Source: Lichenicoccus sp965213775
GTDB lineage: Bacteria > Pseudomonadota > Alphaproteobacteria > Acetobacterales > Acetobacteraceae
Assembly (NCBI GenBank): GCA_965213775.1
Contig: CBDCAC010000002.1
Span: 62,001-126,000, forward strand
Length of the DNA: 64,000 bases
Reading direction: 5' to 3'
Every line of letters starts with the position of its first letter. Position 1 is the first letter of the stretch. This document shows positions 34,689-44,519 of this stretch, piece after piece. The notes below the pieces were generated by a model, which saw only the letters and a program-made list of their open reading frames with translations, was not told the DNA's origin and did no database searches. Position numbers and translations under genes: made by a program.

Positions 34689-35447
34689 GTGGGTCAGCTC
34701 GACGACAAGATCGCCTGGGTCACGGGTGCCGGAAGCGGCATCGGCGAGGCGGCGGCGCGGGCGCTGGCCGCGGAGGGCGCGCTCGTGGTGCTGACCGGGC
34801 GGCGGCAGGAGGCGCTCGAGGCGGTCGCGGCGGCGATCGCGTCGGCCGGCGGACGCGCGGTCGCGTCGAGAGGGGACGTGACCGACAAGGCGGCGGTCGC
34901 GGCGATCGCGTCCCGGATCGAGGCCGATCACCGGCGGCTCGACATCGTGGTCAACAATGCCGGCGCCAACATTCCCGATCGCGCCTGGTCGACGCTGACC
35001 ATGGACGGCGTCGACGCGGTGATCGACGCCAACCTGCGGTCGGCGTTCTACTGCGTGCTCGCGTCGCTGCCGCTGATGCGCGCCGGCGGCGGCGGCGTGA
35101 TCATCCACACCGCGAGCTGGGCCGGGCGGCATCTCGCGCCGGTCTCGGGTGCTGCCTACTCGGCGGCCAAGCACGCGGTGGTCGCGATGAGCCATCTGCT
35201 GAACGCCGAGGAAGCGGTGCACGGCATCCGCTCGACCGCACTCTGCCCCGCAGAGGTTTCGACGCCGATCCTGGACCGGCGACCGGTCCCGACCTCGGCG
35301 GCGGCGCGGGCGCGCATGCTGCAGCCATCCGACCTGGGCGACCTCGTTCGCTACGTCGCGACCTTGCCGCCGCACGTCTGCGTCAACGAGATCCTGGTCT
35401 CGCCGACCTGGAACCGGATGTTCGAAGCGGTGCGCGCAGCCCCCTAG
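34689..35447 (+). CDS. Short-chain dehydrogenase/reductase
   Basis: 252 residues from a GTG with a GGAGGGAGAG Shine-Dalgarno. Rossmann motif AWVTGAGSGIGEAAARALA, NNAGAN, Ser in HTASWAGRH and catalytic YSAAKHAVV. Substrate unknown; classical 250-residue SDR. It ends at 35447 on a CTAG that is also the stop of the convergent gene, so both stop codons lie in the same four bases. The upstream 190 bp is mostly the copy A repeat. Confidence 0.88.
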   Translation: MGQLDDKIAWVTGAGSGIGEAAARALAAEGALVVLTGRRQEALEAVAAAIASAGGRAVASRGDVTDKAAVAAIASRIEADHRRLDIVVNNAGANIPDRAWSTLTMDGVDAVIDANLRSAFYCVLASLPLMRAGGGGVIIHTASWAGRHLAPVSGAAYSAAKHAVVAMSHLLNAEEAVHGIRSTALCPAEVSTPILDRRPVPTSAAARARMLQPSDLGDLVRYVATLPPHVCVNEILVSPTWNRMFEAVRAAP

Positions 35448-37687
35448 CTCCGCCCCTCGCGCCGCCAGCCGATGAACAGCAGCGCCAGCACGCAGGGCAG
35501 CAGCAGCCAGACCGGCAGCAGGCGCTGCGACTCCGTACCGGTCACGATGTGCGCGCCGGTGCGTCGCAGCCCGATCCAGCCGGCGCCGCTCGCCGCGTCG
35601 CCCGCTCCGACCAGCCGCAGCTCCGGCACCCGCAGCGAGGCCGGATCGTCGCCGAGCCAGCGGGTCGCGCCACCGCTCTGCCGGGCGATCGGCGCCAGCC
35701 GGCTCGCGGTCGCCCGCAGGTCGGCGATCTCCTCGGGATCCTCCGGCTGGCTCGCGGCATAGGCGTGCCGGCTGCCGTCGGAGACGTCCCAGATCCCCGG
35801 TGCCGGCGCCTCGACATGGCCCGACAGGGTGCCGTCCGCGCCGGCGGTCAGGTCCAGTGCGCTGCGGCTGCCGTCGGGTGCGGTGATCGAGACCCGTGCG
35901 GCGGGATGCTCCTGCACCGAACGGCGGGTGACGGTGAGGCGCTGGTGCGCGATCGTCGCCGAGAGCTGCTCCTCCTCCAGCTCCGGCTCCTTCATCAGCC
36001 AGTGCGCGATCCGCCGCAGCAGCTCGGCCTGCGGGCCGCCGCCGCCCTCGCCGCGCGACCACAGCCAGATCTGGTCGGACAGCAGCATCGCGGTGCGGCC
36101 GCGCTCGACATGGTCGAGCACCAGCAGCGGTGCCGCGCCGCCGCGGCCGTCCGGCGCCGTCAGCAGCACCTGGCCGTGCGACTCGTCGCCGCGCAGCGCG
36201 CGGTACCACGGCCCCCAGCCGGTGTCGCGTCCCGTCTCGCCGCCTGCGGAGGCATCCGCGGACGCCGGCGGGGGCATCTGCGGCAGCTCCGCGGTGACCG
36301 GATGGCGCCGGCCGAGCGGCGTCGGCGCCGGCTGGTAACGCCCCTCGACCAGGCCGCCCTCCACCGGGACGTGCACCGGCAGGATGTCGCCGAGCGGGGT
36401 GTCCTGGAGGCTGTTGCGGCCGATGAACTCGGGCCCCGCGGTGAGCAGCAGGCCGCCGCCGCCGCGCACGAAGTCGGCGATGTTCTGCAGGTAGCCGAGC
36501 GGCAGGATGCCGCGGTTCTCGAAGCCGTCGAGGATGATCAGGTCGAAGCTGTCGATCTTCTCGGCGAACAGCTCGCGGGTCGGAAAAGGCGATCAGCGCC
36601 AGCTCGTTGAGCGGCGTGGTGTCGTCCTTGTCGGGCGGGCGCAGGATGGTGAAATGCACCAGGTCGACCGCCGGATCGGCCTTCAGCAGCCCGCCGCCAG
36701 ACCCGCTCGCCCTGGTTCGGCGTGCCCGAGACCAGCAGCACGCGCAGCCGGTCGCGCACCCCGTTGATCTGCACCACCGCCTGGTTGTTCAGCGTCGAGA
36801 CCTCGCCGGGCAGCGGCTGCGCGTCGAGCTCGACCAGCATCGGGCCCGGGTGGGTGACCGGCAGCGTGATGTCCTGCGGCACGCCGACCGGAACCTCGCG
36901 CGAGATCGCCGGCTCGCCGTCGCGACGCAGCCGCACGGCGGCATACCCACCGGGGGGCATGCGAACCGGGCGACGCCGCGCCGACGCCTAGGTCCTCGAC
37001 CTCGACCCGCAGCGTCGCGTCGTGGCCGATGATCGCGTACGGCGGCGCCTGCAGGACGCGCAGCCGCCGGTCGGTCTGCTCGCCCGACGCCGTGATAAGC
37101 GCCTGGAACGGCACCGGCGCGCGGCCGGGCCCCCCGGCGAGCCGCTCGGGCAGGCTCGCGGGCACGTCGTGCACCTGGCCGTCGGTCAGCGCCAGGATGC
37201 CGGCGAGCTGCGACGACGGGATGTCGGCGCTGGCGCGCGCGATCGCCTCGAACAGCCGGGTGCCCCCCGACGGACCGCTGCCCACGACGACGCTGCGCAG
37301 CTCGATGCCGCTTGCACCGATGGCCGGCGCACCGGCGCCGAGGCGGGCGGCGGCGGCGCGCAGCGCCGCGGCGGCGCGGGCGGCGACGGCGCGGCGCTGC
37401 CCGACCGCCATCGATCCGCTGCCGTCGATCACCAGCAGCGCGGTCTGCGGCAGCGCCTGCCAGGTCGCGCGCACCAGGTGCGGTCCGGACAGCCACAGCA
37501 GCAGCAGCAGCGACGCGAGCAGCCGCCAGACGGTGCCGCTCGCGCGGCGTGCGAAGGCGAGGCCGAGGGCGAGCGCGCAGAGCACGCCGAGCCCGATCAG
37601 CAGCCCGGTCGGCAGCAGCGGCGCCCAGTCGAGCGACGCCACGCGGAGGCTCGGCCCGGCGGCAGTCGCGGCGGCGGTCGGGCTCAT
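35444..37687 (-). pseudogene. vWA / glutamine-amidotransferase-like membrane protein with three +1 frameshifts
   Basis: Last gene of the moxR operon, start overlapping the DUF4159 stop (ATGA). Intact it would encode about 746 residues: two N-terminal helices, a vWA-like domain with MIDAS motif LLVIDGSGSM, a beta-rich middle, a ThuA/GATase-like segment ending FVRGGGGLLLTAGPEF, and a C-terminal helix (VWLLLPCVLALLFIGW). The reading frame moves three times, near 36964-36975, 36688-36700 and 36582-36588, each consistent with one extra base; the third is at an AAAA run. The three shifts add to three bases and restore the original frame. Decay and sequencing error are both possible. Confidence 0.75.
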
Positions 37688-40497
37688 TCGCCCAGCCGCT
37701 GCAGCAGCGCGGGGACGTGCACCTGGTCGGACTTGTAGTTGCCGGTCAGCGCGTAGATCACCGCGTTGACGCCGAACCGGTAGGCCAGCGTGCGCTGCGC
37801 GTCGCCCCCCGGGATCACCGCGTACGGGGTATCGCCCGACGCGTCGGTGGCCCAGGCCGAGGCCCAGTCGTTGGCGCCGAGGATCAGCGGGCTGACATTG
37901 TCGTTGCCCTGCTCGCCGCCGGCCGCGACCCAGACCGGGGCGCCGACGTAGCGGCCGGGGAAGCTGCGCAGCAGGTAGAAGCTGTGCGACAGCACGTGGC
38001 GGCCATCGACCGGGGTCAGCGGCGGGATGTCGAGCCCCCGCGTCGCCTGGCGCAGCGCCGCCGGACCCGCCCCGTCCAGCCCGGTGAAGCCGGCCGCACC
38101 GGGATCGCCGCCGCCCTTGGCGTCGATCAGCAGGATGCCGCCGCGCGTCATGTAGCTGTTCAGCGCGGTGATCGCGGCGGGCTCGGTGGTGCTGCCCTGG
38201 GTGATCGGCCAGTACAGCAGCGGGTAGAAGGCGAGGTCGTCATGGCCCGGATGCACCGCGTCGGGATGGCCGAGCACCGCCGAGGTGCGGGCGTTGACGT
38301 AGTTCGACAGCCCCTCCAGCCCCTCGCGCGAGACGCTGTCGGTCTGCGCGTCGCCGGTCACCACGTAACCCAGGCGGGTCTGCAGCGCCGCCGGCGGCAC
38401 GTCGTCGGCGCGCGCCGGCGGGGCGTGCGGCAGCGCCCCGAGCAGCGTGCCGAGCAGCGCCCCCAGCAGCGCGCCGAACAGCGGCGACCGCCCGGCCCGC
38501 CTGGCGCCGGCCGGCAGCGACAGCAGCCCGCGCAGCCTCAGCGTCGCGACCAGCTCGATGGCGAGCAGGAGCAGCGCCAGCGCCAGCAGCCACGGACCGA
38601 GCGGCCGGTCCGGCACCCCGCCGCCGAGGTCGGAGGCGGCGGCGAACGGCCCTGCCGCGGCCAGCGGCGGCAGCCCGTCCCCGGCATTGAGGGTGCGACG
38701 GTCGGCGGTCGGCCCGTACAGCCCCGGCGGATGCAGCGGCGTCGCCGGGGTGCTGCCGAAGCCACGCGCCGGCAGGCCGCGGGCCGCGGGCGGCGGCGCG
38801 CCCAGCACGCCGTCGCCGTCGAAGATCGAGACCGGCGCCAGCACCGCGTCGCCGCCCCGGGCGTCCAGCCCGACCGAGCGCTGCACCAGCCGGTGCAGCA
38901 TCTGGACGAACAGGCCGGAGAACGGCAGCGTTGACCAGTCCGACGTGCTGGTGACGTGGAACAGCACCACCTGGCCGGCGCCCAGCGCGGCGTGGGTCAC
39001 CAGCGGGGTGCCGTCCGACAGCCGCGCCCAGCTCTGCGCGTCCAGCCCGGTGGTCGGCCGCGCCAGCACCTGGCGCGAGACGGTGACGTCGGCGGGCACG
39101 TGCAGCCCCGCGAACGGCGTGTCGGCGGCGAACGGCGCCAGCGTCGCGGGCCGGCTCCACGACATGGCGCCGCCCAGCGTGCGCGCGCCGTCGAGCAGCG
39201 GCGCCGGCAGCAGGGTGCGCGAGACGAAATCGGCGGGCGCCACGCCGTCGGGCGTATCCGCGCGGTCGCTCGCCGCGAGCCTCGGCCCGGCGAAGCGGAT
39301 CAGCATGCCGCCACGGCGCACCCAGTCGGCGATCCCTCGCCGCGCCTGCGCGTCTTGCGGCGTGCCGTCGGGCGGCGTGCCGTCGGGCAGCGTGCCCTCG
39401 GGCAGGGTGCCGTCGGGCGCGATCAGCACCGAGAGCTGCCGCGACAGCAGGGCGGCCGCGTCGCCGGTGCGCAGCTCGGTATCGGGCGAGAGCGCGCGAC
39501 GCAGGTAGAACAGCGGCCCCAGCAGCGGTGCGTCGGTGAAGCTGCCCGACGCGAGCAGCCCGACCGGCCGCCGGCGGTCGCCCTCGTCGAGCAGGCGCAG
39601 TCCCGCCGGTCCCGGCGTGCCCTCCAGCACCAGCCGCGCCAGCCGGTTGCGCAGCTCGACCGGCAGGATGATCGCGGCCTCGCCCTGCGAGGCGCCTGCC
39701 GCGATCACGCCCTCGATCCGGGCCAGGGTGCCGCCGTCGGTGTCCTCGGCACGCACCGAGAAGCCGCGCGCCGTCGGCTGCGGCAGGGCACCGACGCGCG
39801 CGGTCAGCCCCGCCGCGGTGGAGGCGGGCGGCAGCATCAGGCGCAGCCTGCCGTCGCCGGCGCGCCACTCGCGCACCGCGGCGAAGCGGTGCAGTGCGGC
39901 GCGCAGCGCCGCGTCGCCCGGCGTCGCCAGCCCGTCGCATAGATAGACGACCTCGTCCGAAGCTGCGGGCAGCGGCGCCAGGGCGCGCGCGCTGGCGGCG
40001 TGGTCGGTGTTCCACGGGCGCGGCCGCCTCAGGTCCACCGCGGCGCGCAGCGTGTCCGGCCGCACCGGCGGGCCCGGCGGCCGGATCGCGCCGGTCTCGT
40101 CGGCGGCGGTTCCGAGCAGGCGCACGCGCTGGCCGGACCGGCCGGCGCGATCGAGCAGCGCGTCCAGTGCGGCGATGCGGCGCGGCCACTCGGCCGCGGC
40201 CGCCCACCCGTCGTCGAGCACGATCAGCAGCATGCGGCCGCGCGCGGGCGCCGCACCCTGCCGCACCAGCACCGGCTGCGCCAGCCCGAGCACCAGCGCG
40301 CCGCCGACCAGCAGGCGCAGCAGCAGCAGCCAGAGCGGCGCGCGCTGCGCCTCCTGGCGGCGCGCCTGCAGCCCGGCGAGCAGCCGGATCGCCGGGAAGG
40401 GCTGCCGACGCGGTGCCGGGGGGATCGCGCGCAGCAGCCACCAGAGCAGCGGCAGCGCCAGCAGGCCCAGCAGCATCAGCGGTGCGGCGAGGATCAT
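37684..40497 (-). CDS. BatA-N-terminal and DUF4159 membrane protein
   Basis: 937 residues. N-terminal BatA-type anchor (two helices: LMLLGLLALPLLWWLLRAIP and PLWLLLLRLLVGGALVLGLA), a degenerate vWA region starting MLLIVLDDGWAAAAEWP, a central unassigned part, two helices near residue 620 and 665, and a C-terminal DUF4159 domain (about residues 700-935) with GYVVTGDAQTDSVSREGLEGL, FYPLLYWPIT and GGILLIDAKGGGDPG. Four 15 bp repeats at 39361-39420 encode a GTxPxG run. Families of this operon type (MoxR-DUF58-BatA) are linked to envelope or protein-complex maturation; the substrate is unknown. Confidence 0.85.
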   Translation of the reverse strand: MILAAPLMLLGLLALPLLWWLLRAIPPAPRRQPFPAIRLLAGLQARRQEAQRAPLWLLLLRLLVGGALVLGLAQPVLVRQGAAPARGRMLLIVLDDGWAAAAEWPRRIAALDALLDRAGRSGQRVRLLGTAADETGAIRPPGPPVRPDTLRAAVDLRRPRPWNTDHAASARALAPLPAASDEVVYLCDGLATPGDAALRAALHRFAAVREWRAGDGRLRLMLPPASTAAGLTARVGALPQPTARGFSVRAEDTDGGTLARIEGVIAAGASQGEAAIILPVELRNRLARLVLEGTPGPAGLRLLDEGDRRRPVGLLASGSFTDAPLLGPLFYLRRALSPDTELRTGDAAALLSRQLSVLIAPDGTLPEGTLPDGTPPDGTPQDAQARRGIADWVRRGGMLIRFAGPRLAASDRADTPDGVAPADFVSRTLLPAPLLDGARTLGGAMSWSRPATLAPFAADTPFAGLHVPADVTVSRQVLARPTTGLDAQSWARLSDGTPLVTHAALGAGQVVLFHVTSTSDWSTLPFSGLFVQMLHRLVQRSVGLDARGGDAVLAPVSIFDGDGVLGAPPPAARGLPARGFGSTPATPLHPPGLYGPTADRRTLNAGDGLPPLAAAGPFAAASDLGGGVPDRPLGPWLLALALLLLAIELVATLRLRGLLSLPAGARRAGRSPLFGALLGALLGTLLGALPHAPPARADDVPPAALQTRLGYVVTGDAQTDSVSREGLEGLSNYVNARTSAVLGHPDAVHPGHDDLAFYPLLYWPITQGSTTEPAAITALNSYMTRGGILLIDAKGGGDPGAAGFTGLDGAGPAALRQATRGLDIPPLTPVDGRHVLSHSFYLLRSFPGRYVGAPVWVAAGGEQGNDNVSPLILGANDWASAWATDASGDTPYAVIPGGDAQRTLAYRFGVNAVIYALTGNYKSDQVHVPALLQRLGE
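39361..39420. repeat. Four in-frame 15 bp tandem units in the DUF4159 gene
   Basis: Units at 39361, 39376, 39391 and 39406, consensus CGTGCCGTCGGGC plus two bases. On the coding (minus) strand they give four GTxPx pentapeptides (GTLPE, GTLPD, GTPPD, GTPQD). The multiple-of-three length preserves the frame; copy number may vary between strains. Confidence 0.85.
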
Positions 40498-41476
40498 GGC
40501 GCCACCGTGGCGGCGTCCGACGCCGGGCCGTGGCGCGCGCCGCCGCCCGCAGGGTGCAGCGCCTGATGCAGCGCCAGCAGCCCGGCCTGCGGCGGCTGAT
40601 CGGTGCGATGCCGGATCAGGGCGAACCCGGCGCTGGCGCTCAGCGACGCCAGACGCCGCTGGTGCGCCGCCATCGCGGCCGCGTAGGCGGGCCCGAGATC
40701 CTGCGCGCGCGGGGTCAGCAGCGCCGCCTCTCCCTCCAGGCCCTCGAAGCGCAACCGGCCGCTGTAGGGCAGCGACAGCTCCGCCGGGTCGAGCAGCTGC
40801 AGCACCGTGCAGTCGACCGGGATCGCCGACAGCCTGGCGAACAGCGTCTCGATCGCGTCCGGCTCGGCCAGCATGTCGCCGATCAGCACCAGCCGGGCGT
40901 GCCGCGGCATCGGTAGCGTCGCCGGCGGCAGGCCCGGATCCGCGGAAGGTGCGTAGGCCGCGGGCGCCGACAGCGCCGCCGCGAGCCGCTCCAGGCCGGC
41001 CTGGCCGGCGACCGGCACGCCGCCGGCCAGCGTCCGCACGTGCTCGCCGCCGCGCAGCAGCAGCGACGCGAGGGCGAGCAGCAGCAACTGCGCCCGCTGC
41101 AGCTTGTGCGGCAGCTCCGGGCGTGAGCGCCAGCGCATGCTGGGCGAGCCGTCATGCCAGAGATAGACGCTCTGTGCGGCCTCCCACTCGGTCTCGCGCA
41201 CGTAGGCGCGGCTGGAGCGCGCCGACTGGCGCCAGTCGATGCGCGAGGCGGGCTCCCCGGGCAGCGCCTGCCGGTATTGCCAGAAGCTGTCGCCCATGCC
41301 GGCCCGCCTGCGGCCGTGCACGCCCTGCGCCACCGTGGCGGCGACCCGCTCGGCCGCCACCAGCAGCGCGGGCAGCCGCGCGCCGAGCGCCTGCGCCTCG
41401 GCGAGCCCCGGATCGCCTGCCGGATCGCGCGCCGGATCGCGGCCGCGCCGGCCGAGCCATGCGTTCGGCGACCAGC

Positions 41477-41480
<4 letters not shown>
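40494..41480 (-). CDS. DUF58-domain protein
   Basis: 328 residues from a GTG overlapping the moxR stop (GTGA). DUF58 signature: GDSFWQYRQALPGEPASRIDWRQSARSSRAYVRETE, followed by SVYLWHDGSPSMRW, a vWA-like DxSxS variant reading DGSPSM. No transmembrane helix. DUF58 proteins nearly always pair with a MoxR ATPase, as here, and are thought to be vWA adaptors. Overlaps the DUF4159 start by 4 bp. Confidence 0.9.
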
Positions 41481-42478
<998 letters not shown>

Positions 42479-42572
42479 CGTCCCTCGCATCCAGCCCGCA
42501 ATCTGACAGGTCCGGGGGTTTCATCAAGCCGGGCACCCTCCCTATATCGCGGAAGTGCGAGCGCATCAGCGA

Positions 42573-43250
42573 ATGGGAAGACCGGTGGTTCCTGAGCGTC
42601 CAGACCAGTCCGGCGAAGCGGCGGGGATGTGGCACGGCGCGTCGGGCCTCGATCCCGGAACGCCCCGGAAGCTGCCGTTCGAGGTGCCGGCTCCCGGCCG
42701 TCCGGACTACGTCCTGGGCCAGTCCGCGGGCCAGACCCAGTGCGGCGCGCTGCCCTTCCTGATCCAGCGCGACGGCACCTGGCTGTATCGCGGCTCCCCG
42801 ATCCGTCGCAAGCCGCTGGTCTGCCTGTTCGCCAGCGTGCTGCGTCGCGACGAGGCGGGCACCTACTGGCTGGAGACGCCGGCGGAGCGCGGCTCGATCG
42901 AGGTCGAGGACGCGCCGTTCGTCGCCGTCGAGCTGGATTGGCGCGGCTGCGGGCGCGACCAGGTGCTGGCCTTTCGCACCAACGTCGACCAGATCGTCTG
43001 CGCCGGTCCCGAACACGCGCTGCTGGTGGATTGGCGACGCCCATGCCACGACGATGGCGGGGGTGCCGCGCCCTACCTGCACGTCCGCGGCGAGGGGCGC
43101 CAGAGCATGCAGGCCCGGGTCGGGCGGGCGGTCTACTACGAGCTCGCGGCACTGGCGGTGCGCGGCCACAGCCAGGGGCAGGACTGCCTCGGCGTCTGGA
43201 GCCAAAACATGTTCTTCCCGATCGGCAGGCTGCCGCCGGAAGAGGGGTGA
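42573..43250 (+). CDS. DUF1285-family protein
   Basis: About 225 residues; the start is uncertain (ATG 42573, GTG 42555 or ATG 42627). Core motif: ALPFLIQRDGTWLYRGSPIRRKPLVCLFASVLRRDEAGTYWLETP, diagnostic of DUF1285, with GLVELD-like strand VAVELDW later. Function unknown; in alphaproteobacteria the gene commonly sits between a MoxR gene and a CCA-adding enzyme gene, as here. Its stop overlaps the next start (GTGA). Confidence 0.85.
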   Translation: MGRPVVPERPDQSGEAAGMWHGASGLDPGTPRKLPFEVPAPGRPDYVLGQSAGQTQCGALPFLIQRDGTWLYRGSPIRRKPLVCLFASVLRRDEAGTYWLETPAERGSIEVEDAPFVAVELDWRGCGRDQVLAFRTNVDQIVCAGPEHALLVDWRRPCHDDGGGAAPYLHVRGEGRQSMQARVGRAVYYELAALAVRGHSQGQDCLGVWSQNMFFPIGRLPPEEG

Positions 43251-44476
43251 AGCTCGACCGCTCGGCGCTGGACCGGCATCCGGCCGGCGGGCCGGCGCTG
43301 GCGCAGGTCTGGTCGGCGCTGCCGCGGGCGCGGCTGGTCGGCGGAGTGGTGCGCGACCTGATCGCCGGCCGGGCGGTGGCGGATATCGACCTCGCGACCC
43401 CCGAGCCGCCCGAGACCGTGATGCGTCGGCTTCGCGAGGCGGGCCTGCGCGCGGTCGCCACCGGCCTCGCCCACGGCACCGTCACGGCGCTGCCGCACGG
43501 CCAGCCGATCGAGATCACCACGCTGCGTCGCGACGAGCAGACCGACGGCCGCCACGCCGTGGTCGCCTGGACCGAGGACTGGCGCGAGGATGCGGCTCGC
43601 CGCGACTTCACCATCAACGCCATGTCGCTGGCGCGCGACGGCACGCTGTTCGACTATTTCGGCGGTGCCGACGACCTGCGCGCCGGCCGTGTCCGCTTCG
43701 TGGGGGAGCCGGCCAGCCGGCTCGACGAGGACGCGCTGCGCATCCTGCGCTTCTTCCGCTTCGAGGCGCGCTACGGAAGCGGCGCGCCGGACCTGGCGGC
43801 CACCGACGCGGTCGCGGCCGCGGCGCCGGCGCTGGCCCGGCTCTCCGCCGAGCGGGTCTGGTCGGAGCTGCGCCGGATCCTGGCCGGCCCCGAGCTCGCG
43901 CGCATCGTCACGCTGATGCGCCGGCTCGGCGTGCTCGACCGGCTGCTGCCCGGCGGCGCGTCGTCGTGGGCGGCGTCGCCCGGCCTCGCGGCACTGCTGG
44001 ATGCCGGGCTGCCCTCGACGCCAATGCTGCGGCTGGCGCTGCTGATCGGCGGCCCGCCGGCGCCGGTGGCGCAGGCGCTGCGCCTGTCCAACACCGAGGC
44101 CGCCCTGCTGCAGGCGCTGTGCGAGGCCCCGCCGCCGCATCCCGGGCTGGACGACGACGCGCTGCGCCGCCTGCTCGAGGAGCAGGAGCCCGGCCTGCCG
44201 GAGCAGCGCAGCTGGCTCGCGCAGGCGACGGCCGAGCCGCATGGCCACGATCCGGCCGCCTGGGCGTCGCTGCGCCGCCGCCTGGCCGCGATGCCGCGGC
44301 CGGTGTTCCCGCTGGCCGGCCGCGACGTGCTCGCCTGCGGCGTGCCGCCCGGGCCCGAGGTGGGGCGGCTGCTGACGCGCCTCCGCGACTGGTGGCGCGA
44401 CGGCGGATGCAAAGCCGACCGCGACGCCTGCCTCGACCGGCTGCGCGCGCCGGGCGCCGGCCCGACGTCCCGCTAG
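43247..44476 (+). CDS. cca: CCA-adding tRNA nucleotidyltransferase / poly(A) polymerase family
   Basis: 409 residues from GTG. Class II nucleotidyltransferase head: ARLVGGVVRDLIAGRAVADIDLATPEPPE carries GG...RD and the two catalytic Asp (DID); then RRDFTINAM and the RFVGEPASRLDEDALRILRFFRF neck motif. The small alpha-helical body and tail follow. Family members add or repair tRNA 3' CCA; poly(A) polymerase activity cannot be separated by eye, but CCA synthesis is the usual alphaproteobacterial role. Translationally coupled to the DUF1285 gene. Confidence 0.9.
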   Translation: MKLDRSALDRHPAGGPALAQVWSALPRARLVGGVVRDLIAGRAVADIDLATPEPPETVMRRLREAGLRAVATGLAHGTVTALPHGQPIEITTLRRDEQTDGRHAVVAWTEDWREDAARRDFTINAMSLARDGTLFDYFGGADDLRAGRVRFVGEPASRLDEDALRILRFFRFEARYGSGAPDLAATDAVAAAAPALARLSAERVWSELRRILAGPELARIVTLMRRLGVLDRLLPGGASSWAASPGLAALLDAGLPSTPMLRLALLIGGPPAPVAQALRLSNTEAALLQALCEAPPPHPGLDDDALRRLLEEQEPGLPEQRSWLAQATAEPHGHDPAAWASLRRRLAAMPRPVFPLAGRDVLACGVPPGPEVGRLLTRLRDWWRDGGCKADRDACLDRLRAPGAGPTSR

Positions 44477-44519
44477 GCCGCGCCTTTCCCCGCTCGACGG
44501 CCCCTGCTAGAGGCCGCGC

